Assembly (NCBI RefSeq): GCF_900104115.1 | Contig: NZ_FNJM01000008.1 | Coordinates: 62,001-126,000 of the forward strand | Length of the DNA: 64,000 bases | DNA from: Clostridium gasigenes | GTDB lineage: Bacteria > Bacillota > Clostridia > Clostridiales > Clostridiaceae | Direction: 5' to 3' | Shown: positions 7,543 through 14,260 of the stretch, piece after piece | How positions within the stretch are numbered: the stretch's first letter is position 1 | Layout of the letters: every line of letters starts with the position of its first letter | Notes under the pieces: generated by a model | What the model was told of the DNA's origin: nothing | The model's database searches: none | The model's input: only the letters and a program-made list of their open reading frames with translations | Translations under genes and position numbers: made by a program

Positions 7543-9861
7543 ATGAAAAGAGAGTTAACTCCAAAGGAAGTAATATTTAAAATAATATGCAATGAGGCTG
7601 AGGAAAAGAAGGAACGGATAATTCCTGAAATTCAAGATTCATATAAAAGAGTTGGTAGGGCGTTAAGTATAGAAAAGGACGGGTTCAATCTGTATGTAAT
7701 AGATTCTTTTTCGAAAAATAAACTAAAACAGTTAATTAAATATATAAAGGAACAGTACAAAAAATTAGAACCTCCAAAGGATATTTGTTATGTAGTAGTA
7801 GAAGATGCGAAGAAACCTGAGGCTATTTTTGTAGAGAATGGAAAAGGAAAACAATTAAAAGAAACTGTAGAAAGTTTGAAGACTAAGTACCTTGAATTTG
7901 CAGAAGACTTTTATAATAGTTCATCAAATGAAAAGAAAGATAAGTTAATAGATGAAATTGAATCAAAAAGAACTAAATATATAAATGAACTTATGGATAT
8001 GGCAAAGGTAGAAGGTTTTGATGTGAAAGCAAGTGCAAAAGGGTTTGCTTTTATACCCATAAATAATGGTGAAGCTTTAACAGAAGAACAATATGATGAT
8101 TTAGACAAAGAAAAAAAAGAATCAATAAGTTTAAAAGCGGCTTCATTAAAGAAAAAGGCAGAGGGGATTTTAGATACACTAAAAGAAATAGAAGTTAGAT
8201 ATATAAAGAAACTTAAAAATATTTATAGTAAATTTTTAATCGTAGAAATGGAAGAGTATAAAGATAATGCTTTACTAGAATTCGTAAATGATGATGAGTC
8301 CTATGAATATTTAGAAAGACTATTCATAGAAATTGAAAAAGAAGTTGTAAATACCTATACCATGAGTATAGAAGACGATGAAGCTGGGCTTTATGAAATA
8401 ATAAATAAATATGCTGTGAAAATTTTAGTGGATAATTCAATTAATCTTAGTCCAGTAGTTATATATGAGGAGGATCCAAGTATAAATAATTTAATGGGAA
8501 GCGTAGAGTATGAGAATAATAATGGGGTGTATACAACTGATATTTCATTAATTAATTCCGGATCTATGATTAGAGCAAATGAGGGCTGTATAATTATTAG
8601 AATAAGTTCCCTTGCCACGAGCCCATATAGTTATTACTATTTAAAGAAGGCATTAATGACGAATAAATTAAGCTATGATACCTCGAGAGTATATTCTGAG
8701 GTAGTATCAATTAATGGATTAAAGCCAAAACCAATACCAATTAAGTTAAAGGTAATATTAATTGGAGATTATGAAAGCTACGATACTCTTTATAATGCGG
8801 ATGAAGATTTCAAAAAGCTATTTCCTCTAAGAGCAGAATTTACAGATATAGTAGAGATGAAGGATGAAGTTGTTTTTTATCTTAAAGATTATGTTAAAAA
8901 TAGGATAAAAGAAAATAATATTAAAGAGATAGATGATGATGCAATAATGGAAGTCTTAAAATACCTTTGTAGAAGAGCAAATAGTAAGAGTAAAATAAAT
9001 ATAGATGATATTGATATTGATAAGTTAATTATATTAACAAATAACTACACCAAAGAAAGAGGTGGGGAAACAATATCAAAAGAAGATGTAACAGCTATTG
9101 CTTATGAAGAGGAAAAAGTTGAAGAAGAATATATGAAAATGTTTAAGGAAAATAAAATTCTTTTAAGTTTAAATGGTAAAAAGGTAGGATCTATAAATGC
9201 TCTTGCAGTTTTAGATACAGGTTATCATTCTTTTGGAAAACCTATGAGGGTGACATGTGTTGCATATAAAGGCACTGGAAGAATTGTAGACATTCAAAAA
9301 GAAAGTAATTTAAGTGGGAAAATACATGAAAAATCTATAAACATTTTAAAGGGTTTATTAAGTAGTATATTAGATCCATATGAATCAATGACTGTAGATT
9401 TTCATTTAAGTTTTGAACAAATATATGGGTTAATAGAGGGGGATAGTGCCTCAGTATCTGAAATGATATGTATATTATCAGCATTAAGTAAAAAAACAAT
9501 TAGGCAAAATATATCAGTAACTGGATCACTTAATCAATTTGGAGAAGTGCAGCCAATTGGTGGAGTAAATGAAAAAATAGAAGGATTTTATAAAGTATGC
9601 AAGTTAGTTGATAACGTAAAAAACAAGGGCGTTTTAGTACCAAGCTCTAATAAGGATGAAATAATATTGAATTCAAAAATTGAGAAATCTATAGAAAATG
9701 GTGATTTTCATATATATACTATGGAAACCTTAAATGATGCAATAGAGGTGATGATATTAGAAGATGGAGAAACTATAGAAGATTTCTTTAAAACTATAAA
9801 TGAAGAATTGAAAAAATATGAAGATAAAGATAAAGATAAAGATAAAGATAAAGATAAGTAA
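7543..9861 (+). CDS. Lon-family protease with degenerate ATPase domain (LonC/AAA_32-like)
   Basis: A 772-residue protein (start ATG 7543, after GTGGG) with the S16 Lon protease domain at its C-terminus. The catalytic serine is in EGDSAS (Ser635) and the paired lysine, 43 residues on, is in GGVNEKIEG (Lys678); that Ser-Lys spacing equals that of E. coli Lon. Upstream, where Lon-B/AAA_32 proteins carry a Walker A loop, the sequence reads FNLYVIDSFSKNKLKQ, with no GxxxxGK[ST]. The Walker B region (EGCIIIRISSL) lacks the acidic residues. A coiled-coil insertion (about 120-260) is present. This matches the ATP-independent LonC type known from Meiothermus; ATP independence here is inference. The C-terminus is a five-fold Asp-Lys repeat (9826-9858). 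It lies just ahead of the spoIIA operon. Confidence 0.82.
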   Translation: MKRELTPKEVIFKIICNEAEEKKERIIPEIQDSYKRVGRALSIEKDGFNLYVIDSFSKNKLKQLIKYIKEQYKKLEPPKDICYVVVEDAKKPEAIFVENGKGKQLKETVESLKTKYLEFAEDFYNSSSNEKKDKLIDEIESKRTKYINELMDMAKVEGFDVKASAKGFAFIPINNGEALTEEQYDDLDKEKKESISLKAASLKKKAEGILDTLKEIEVRYIKKLKNIYSKFLIVEMEEYKDNALLEFVNDDESYEYLERLFIEIEKEVVNTYTMSIEDDEAGLYEIINKYAVKILVDNSINLSPVVIYEEDPSINNLMGSVEYENNNGVYTTDISLINSGSMIRANEGCIIIRISSLATSPYSYYYLKKALMTNKLSYDTSRVYSEVVSINGLKPKPIPIKLKVILIGDYESYDTLYNADEDFKKLFPLRAEFTDIVEMKDEVVFYLKDYVKNRIKENNIKEIDDDAIMEVLKYLCRRANSKSKINIDDIDIDKLIILTNNYTKERGGETISKEDVTAIAYEEEKVEEEYMKMFKENKILLSLNGKKVGSINALAVLDTGYHSFGKPMRVTCVAYKGTGRIVDIQKESNLSGKIHEKSINILKGLLSSILDPYESMTVDFHLSFEQIYGLIEGDSASVSEMICILSALSKKTIRQNISVTGSLNQFGEVQPIGGVNEKIEGFYKVCKLVDNVKNKGVLVPSSNKDEIILNSKIEKSIENGDFHIYTMETLNDAIEVMILEDGETIEDFFKTINEELKKYEDKDKDKDKDKDK

Positions 9862-9875
9862 TTTAATAAACTAAG

Positions 9876-9923
9876 ATAAGGATATTAGAACTATAAGTTA
9901 TTTAGTTTTAATATCCTTATTTT
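9876..9923 (+). terminator. Terminator after the Lon-like gene
   Basis: ATAAGGATATTA and TAATATCCTTAT pair perfectly (12 bp) around a 21-base loop and are followed by TTT; the T-run is short. The loop itself contains a weak AACTA/TAGTT pairing. Confidence 0.7.
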
Positions 9924-10000
9924 AAATAGGCGTATGGGAGGGTTGTGTTATTTTTTAGTATCTATTTTAAAAATATTTTCATATAAAGTTCTAAAAGTAT

Positions 10001-10030
10001 TTGACTATGAATAAGTTAATATGTTAAAAT
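10001..10030 (+). promoter_or_regulatory. Candidate spoIIA operon promoter
   Basis: TTGACT (10001-10006), an 18-base spacer, then TAAAAT (10025-10030) fits sigma-A. An ATGAATAAG at 10007-10015 resembles a sigma-H -10 box, as spoIIA operons usually have, but I do not see a good AGGA-type -35 in register. Which sigma factor is used is undecided. Confidence 0.4.
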
Positions 10031-10102
10031 GTGGAAAAGAAGGAAAAATATAAGGCGGGGAGGTGAATTGCTCTTAGAGAGAAATCTTTGGAGTAGTTTT
10101 AT

Positions 10103-10438
10103 ATGTATCTAAAGTTTGACAAAAGTGAAGACAAACTAATTGTTAGTTTAATAGGTGAATTAGATCATCATAGTTCAGAGGAAGTTAGAGTGAAAATAGA
10201 CGATAGAATAGATAGAGATAATATAAAAAAAGTTGTGTTAAATTTTAATGAAGTTACATTTATGGATAGTTCAGGTATTGGTGTTGTTATAGGAAGGTTT
10301 AAAAAAATGCAAGGTAGATCTGGAAAAATTTGTGTCGCTGATGTAAGTAGAAATGCAAATAAAGTTTTTGAACTTTCAGGACTATATAAAATTATAGATG
10401 CTTATAGCAGTGTAGATGAAGCAGTAAGATGCATTTAA
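10103..10438 (+). CDS. spoIIAA: Anti-sigma F factor antagonist
   Basis: STAS-domain protein that, when unphosphorylated, binds SpoIIAB and frees sigma-F in the forespore. The 111-residue length is normal. The phosphorylated serine lies in the conserved FMDSSGIGV segment (about 53-61). It is first in spoIIAA-spoIIAB-sigF. A GGGGAGGTGA site at 10057-10066 is followed not by this ATG but by a TTG at 10068 that opens a 14-codon frame overlapping the spoIIAA start; the gene's own site is GGAG at 10090. Confidence 0.95.
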   Translation: MYLKFDKSEDKLIVSLIGELDHHSSEEVRVKIDDRIDRDNIKKVVLNFNEVTFMDSSGIGVVIGRFKKMQGRSGKICVADVSRNANKVFELSGLYKIIDAYSSVDEAVRCI

Positions 10439-10452
10439 TGGAGGGTTTAGAA

Positions 10453-10884
10453 ATGGAAGATAATAAAGTAAGTATTGAATTTTGCTCAATATCCCAAAAT
10501 GAAGGGTTTGCAAGAGTTGCAGTGGCAGCATTTGTAGCTCAATTAGACCCAACTGTAGAAGAAATTACAGATGTAAAAACTTCTGTTTCAGAAGCAGTAA
10601 CAAATTCTATAATTCATGGTTATGAAAATAGAAAAGAGGGAATAATCAAAATAGAGGCAAGTATTACTGGTAATGAAATAACAATTATTATTAGTGATAA
10701 AGGTAAAGGTATACCAGATATAGACCAAGCAATGGAACCTCTATACACTTCTAGACCTGATCTTGAAAGATCTGGTATGGGGTTTACAGTGATGGAAACA
10801 TTTATGGATGATTTAGAAGTTAGTAGTAAAGACGGACAAGGAACTAGAATTGTAATGAAGAAGAAATTCAATTCAGTAAGTTAG
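10453..10884 (+). CDS. spoIIAB: Anti-sigma F factor, serine kinase
   Basis: GHKL-fold kinase that holds sigma-F inactive and phosphorylates SpoIIAA. Start ATG 10453 ([10 protein letters not shown]) lies 8 bases after GGAGG; the earlier in-frame ATGs overlap the spoIIAA stop and lack a site. The 143-residue product shows the N-box ([14 protein letters not shown]), the G1 box ([10 protein letters not shown]) and the G2-like lid [14 protein letters not shown]. It is nearly contiguous with its neighbours, as usual in this operon. Confidence 0.95.
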   Translation: MEDNKVSIEFCSISQNEGFARVAVAAFVAQLDPTVEEITDVKTSVSEAVTNSIIHGYENRKEGIIKIEASITGNEITIIISDKGKGIPDIDQAMEPLYTSRPDLERSGMGFTVMETFMDDLEVSSKDGQGTRIVMKKKFNSVS

Positions 10885-10895
10885 GTGAAAAAAAT

Positions 10896-11651
10896 ATGGA
10901 AAATATAAATGTAAAAAAAGAGGAATATAATTATGAAGATAATTCAAAATTAATACCTCTAGCAAAGGCTGGAGACGGAAAAGCTATGAATAGGGTTATT
11001 GAAATGAACCTACCTTTAGTATCATCTATAAGTAAAAAGTTTCTTAATAGGGGATATGACTATGAGGATATATTTCAAATTGGCTCTATAGGTCTAGTAA
11101 AAGCAATAAAAAACTTTGACCCATCCTTTAATGTTAAATTTTCAACATATGCAGTTCCAATGATTATCGGAGAAATAAAGAGATTTATAAGAGATGATGG
11201 TATTATTAAAGTAAGTAGAACTGTAAAAAGCTTAGCAAGAAAAATACACTTTGATAAGGAACAATTGACAAAAGACCTAGGACGGGATCCTACAATAGAA
11301 GAAATTTCAAAATACTCTCAAATAGCTAAGGAAGATATAGTGTTTGCAATAGAAGCATCTACAGGCGTACACTATCTTTATGATACTATACATCAAGATG
11401 ATGGAGCACCAGTTCTTTTAATAGATAAATTAAGTGAAAAAGGTGTAGAAGATACCGAAATGATAGATAGAATAGCACTAAAGGAAGCTTTAAGAAGTTT
11501 AGATACAAAATCAAGACAAATAATAATGCTTAGGTACTTCAAGGATAAAACTCAGGTACAAGTTGCAAAATTATTAGGTATTAGTCAGGTACAAGTATCT
11601 AGAATAGAAAAAAAAGTTTTAGTTGTTATGAGGAAAAAGTTAGAAGAATAA
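10896..11651 (+). CDS. sigF: RNA polymerase sigma-F factor
   Basis: Forespore-specific sigma factor (SpoIIAC), 251 residues. Region 2 is seen in RGYDYEDIFQIGSIGLVKAI and FSTYAVPMIIGEIKRFIRDD, region 3 in VKSLARKIHFDKEQLTKDLG, and region 4 in LRYFKDKTQVQVAKLLGISQ followed by VQVSRIEKK. It is the last gene of the spoIIA operon, 11 bases after spoIIAB, and is followed by a very long hairpin (11654-11760) that probably ends transcription. Its likely local targets include spoIIP and gpr, but I could not identify sigma-F/G promoters with confidence. Confidence 0.95.
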   Translation: MENINVKKEEYNYEDNSKLIPLAKAGDGKAMNRVIEMNLPLVSSISKKFLNRGYDYEDIFQIGSIGLVKAIKNFDPSFNVKFSTYAVPMIIGEIKRFIRDDGIIKVSRTVKSLARKIHFDKEQLTKDLGRDPTIEEISKYSQIAKEDIVFAIEASTGVHYLYDTIHQDDGAPVLLIDKLSEKGVEDTEMIDRIALKEALRSLDTKSRQIIMLRYFKDKTQVQVAKLLGISQVQVSRIEKKVLVVMRKKLEE

Positions 11652-11653
11652 TT

Positions 11654-11760
11654 AAAAGGCTTTTTGATAAGTCATCTTCAAAAAAATAACAAGCCAATAT
11701 GAATAGAACATTGGCTTGTTATTTTTTTTAGATGACTAAAATAATCAAAAAGCCTTTTTG
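11654..11760. repeat. Hairpin element nested inside an outer inverted repeat
   Basis: The outer arms AAAAGGCTTTTTGAT (11654-11668) and ATCAAAAAGCCTTTT (about 11743-11757) are exact inverse copies. Between them lies a complete dispersed element (11669-11739): AAGTCATCTTCAAAAAAATA then ACAAGCCAAT, loop, ATTGGCTTGTTATTTTTTTT then AGATGACTAA. Together they make a hairpin with roughly 40 paired bases just after the sigF stop. The simplest reading is that the element entered a pre-existing terminator-like hairpin; it probably still terminates in both directions. Confidence 0.75.
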
Positions 11761-11823
11761 CATATAAATACCAGTTTTAATTTGGTTTTTTTAGAGATAA
11801 TAAATATATAAAGCATATTTAAA

Positions 11824-11859
11824 GAATCTTTGGTTCGTTATTTATTTTACAATGACTAA
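11824..11859. repeat. Right half of the dispersed hairpin element
   Basis: GAATCTTTGGTTCGTTATTT then ATTTTACAATGACTAA matches the right arm of the family; I see no good left arm. It ends 7 bases before the ribosome-binding site of spoVAC. Confidence 0.45.
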
Positions 11860-11879
11860 AAGAATAAGGAGTGAAAGAA

Positions 11880-12341
11880 GTGGCTAATAAAGAACAGAAA
11901 ATAGTTAAAAAATTTGAAAGTATTACAAAAGCTGCAGTGCCAAAACCTAAAATTGCTAAAAACTGTGTATTAGCTTTTTTAGTTGGGGGAGCAATATGTA
12001 CAATTGCCCAGATATTTCAATTTATATTAGTCAAATACGGTAGTCCAGAAGAAGAAGCAAGAGGCGTAGTATCTATTATAATGATACTACTAGGAGCATT
12101 ATTAACAGGAGTAGGAATATATGATAAAATTGCTGCTTTTGGAGGAGCAGGTACAGTTGTGCCTATTACTGGATTCTCTAATGCAATTGTATCTCCAGCA
12201 ATGGAATTTAAAAAAGAAGGATTTGTATTTGGAGTGGCATCAAAGATGTTTACAATTGCAGGTCCAGTTTTAGTATATGGAATCGGAAGTTCTGTAATAG
12301 TTGGTATTATATACTTCTTAATCCAAAGATTTATGGGTTAG
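11880..12341 (+). CDS. spoVAC: Stage V sporulation protein AC
   Basis: Membrane component of the SpoVA channel that moves dipicolinic acid into the forespore and out at germination. Start GTG 11880 lies 8 bases after AAGGAG; a GTG at 11871 overlaps that site. The 153-residue product has about four membrane segments (CVLAFLVGGAICTIAQIFQF, IIMILLGALLTGVGIY, a central glycine-rich GFSNAIVSPAMEFKKEGFVF segment, VLVYGIGSSVIVGIIYFLI). The operon carries only spoVAC-D-E, the reduced clostridial set. Confidence 0.95.
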   Translation: MANKEQKIVKKFESITKAAVPKPKIAKNCVLAFLVGGAICTIAQIFQFILVKYGSPEEEARGVVSIIMILLGALLTGVGIYDKIAAFGGAGTVVPITGFSNAIVSPAMEFKKEGFVFGVASKMFTIAGPVLVYGIGSSVIVGIIYFLIQRFMG

Positions 12342-12461
12342 TAAGGGATCATAAATGAAATTGTATTGAAAAAATCATTAATATAAAAGGTATATGGAGG
12401 ATAATTTTTCTAAAGAGGATTATATAAAAACATTAGATAGAGAGGACAAGGTGAAGACTTT

Positions 12462-13505
12462 ATGAAAAATAAAACTAAAAAGGTTGGGAAACATACTATA
12501 AAGTTCGATAACCCACCAAAAATCATTTCTACATATTCAATAGTTGGACCAAAGGAAGGCCAAGGACCGCTTAAAACTTATTTTGATGAAATTTTAAGTG
12601 ATGATACTTGTGGAAAAGATAGTTTTGAAAAAGCTGAAAGTGATATGATGCATACAGCTATAAAAAGTGCTATTGAAAGGGTGAAACTAAAGGAAGAAAA
12701 TATAGATTATTTGTTTGCGGGAGATTTATTAAATCAAATTACTTCATCAACTTTTGCGGCAAGACAATTAAATATACCTTTCTTTGGACTATATGGAGCT
12801 TGTTCTACTATGGCAGAATCATTAAGTATAGCAGCAATGTTTATAGATGGAGATTTTGCAACAAATGTAGTTGCATCTACTTCATCACATTTTAGTTCAT
12901 CGGAAAGACAATTTAGATTTCCATTAGAATATGGATGTCAAAGATGTGGAACTTGTCAATGGACAGTTACAGGATCTGGAGCAATGGTACTGTCAAAGGA
13001 AGGGAATTTTCCAGGGATTACTTATGTCACAACAGGAGTAGTTAAGGATTATGGAGTAAAAGATGTTAATAATATGGGAGCTGCAATGGCGCCTGCAGCT
13101 GTTGACACTATTTATAGACACTTTCAAGATACTGGAAGAAAACCTGATTATTATGATGTTATAGCAACGGGGGACTTGGGAAGAGTAGGCAAAGAAATAA
13201 CATCAAAATTATTAAATGAATATGGATGTGATATAAGAGCTAATTATGTGGATTGTGGAGATATAATTTTTGATGAGAAAGTTCAAAAAACAGATGCTGG
13301 TGGTAGTGGATGTGGATGCTCTGCAGTTGTAATGGCAGGATATTTTTATAAAAAACTTATGAGAAAAGAAATTACAACTATGCTTTTGATTTCTACAGGT
13401 GCATTAATGAGTACTACATCATCACTTCAAGGAGAAAGTATCCCAGGAATAGCTCATGCAGTTGCAATAGAATTTAAGGATGATTATTCACCTTTAAAAA
13501 AATAA
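12462..13505 (+). CDS. spoVAD: Stage V sporulation protein AD
   Basis: Soluble, thiolase-fold protein of the SpoVA complex that binds dipicolinic acid; in Bacillus the crystal structure and binding support this role. The 347-residue length is as expected. The thiolase-like nucleophile region (FFGLYGACSTMAESLSIAA, with Cys near residue 113) and conserved glycine-rich segments (DAGGSGCGCSAVVMAGYF, STGALMSTTSSLQGESIPGI) are present. It begins 120 bases after spoVAC and is separated from spoVAE by a copy of the hairpin element. Confidence 0.95.
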   Translation: MKNKTKKVGKHTIKFDNPPKIISTYSIVGPKEGQGPLKTYFDEILSDDTCGKDSFEKAESDMMHTAIKSAIERVKLKEENIDYLFAGDLLNQITSSTFAARQLNIPFFGLYGACSTMAESLSIAAMFIDGDFATNVVASTSSHFSSSERQFRFPLEYGCQRCGTCQWTVTGSGAMVLSKEGNFPGITYVTTGVVKDYGVKDVNNMGAAMAPAAVDTIYRHFQDTGRKPDYYDVIATGDLGRVGKEITSKLLNEYGCDIRANYVDCGDIIFDEKVQKTDAGGSGCGCSAVVMAGYFYKKLMRKEITTMLLISTGALMSTTSSLQGESIPGIAHAVAIEFKDDYSPLKK

Positions 13506-13557
13506 CTAGTCAATTATATTAAACAGTAGACTATTAATTTTTTTATGATTAAAGCTA
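13496..13557. repeat. Dispersed hairpin element between spoVAD and spoVAE
   Basis: Left arm AAAAAAATAACTAGTCAATT starts over the last codons of spoVAD; right arm AGTAGACTATTAATTTTTTT then ATGATTAAAG. It ends 7 bases before the spoVAE ribosome-binding site. Confidence 0.55.
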
Positions 13558-13579
13558 ATAATTAAAGGATGTGAATAAA

Positions 13580-13936
13580 ATGGAATTTTTTTATGCATTT
13601 GTAATAGGTGGAGCCATATGTGTAATAGGACAAATATTAATGGATACAACTAAGTTAACTCCAGCTAGAATTCTTGTGCTTTTTGTAACAATGGGAGTAG
13701 CTCTTGGAGCTTTTGGGCTTTATGACAAGGTAATTGAAATTGGTGGGTCTGGAGCTACTATACCTTTAATTGGATTCGGAAATTCACTTGCTAAAGGTGC
13801 AATTAAAGCAGTAAATGAAAATGGTTTAGTTGGGGCTTTTACAGGGGGAATTACAGCAACAGCAGGTGGAATTACAGCAGCAATTGTATTTGGATATTTA
13901 ATGGCAGTAATATTTACACCAAAAACTAAATCATGA
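13580..13936 (+). CDS. spoVAE: Stage V sporulation protein AE
   Basis: Small membrane protein of the SpoVA dipicolinate channel. I chose ATG 13580 over GTG 13571, since AAAGGA lies 10 bases before it; the product is then 118 residues, the usual length. It shows the repeated SpoVA pattern GGAICVIGQILMD, a second helix (ILVLFVTMGVALGAFGLYDK), the GFGNSLAKGAIKA segment and a final helix (ITAAIVFGYLMAVIF). It resembles spoVAC, reflecting shared ancestry. It is the last gene of the group, with a terminator at 13981. Confidence 0.95.
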   Translation: MEFFYAFVIGGAICVIGQILMDTTKLTPARILVLFVTMGVALGAFGLYDKVIEIGGSGATIPLIGFGNSLAKGAIKAVNENGLVGAFTGGITATAGGITAAIVFGYLMAVIFTPKTKS

Positions 13937-14260
13937 TTTATAGACTATAATATGACTAGTTATTTTTTTGAAGGTCCTTTAGGTGCTAAGAGTTTTATTC
14001 TTAGCACCTTTTTTTCATAGCTTTTATAGATTAGACATAAGGTGCTTTTAAAAAAATATATATTGATTTGATGGTATATTATTTTTTTCAAACACCTAAT
14101 TAAGGCATTGGGACAAGCAGGTAATGAAAAATGCTTTTATTATTTTATAAATACATATATAATAATACCGTTAAAGAATAACCTAAGGGATCTGACTAGT
14201 TATTTTTTTGAAGCTCTCTTAAGGGGTAGTTATTAATATTAGAGGAGAAGTGAAAAAACT
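13937..14260. repeat. Intergenic region with two partial hairpin elements
   Basis: Two right-arm copies of the dispersed element are present: TGACTAGTTATTTTTTTGAA at about 13953-13980 (with a weak left arm at 13943) and GATCTGACTAGTTATTTTTT then TGAAGCTCTCTTAAGG at 14190-14225. The second ends about 16 bases before the ribosome-binding site of the P-type ATPase-like gene. The spoVAE terminator lies between them. No gene is visible here. Confidence 0.5.
13981..14015 (+). terminator. spoVA operon terminator
   Basis: AGGTGCTAAG, a 9-base loop, then CTTAGCACCTTTTTTT: a 10-bp stem and a seven-T tail. Confidence 0.9.

Noticed and set aside
11824-11879. Sigma-G promoter for spoVAC
   Set aside because: CATATTTA at about 11813 resembles a -10, but no matching -35 is in register, so I do not claim it.
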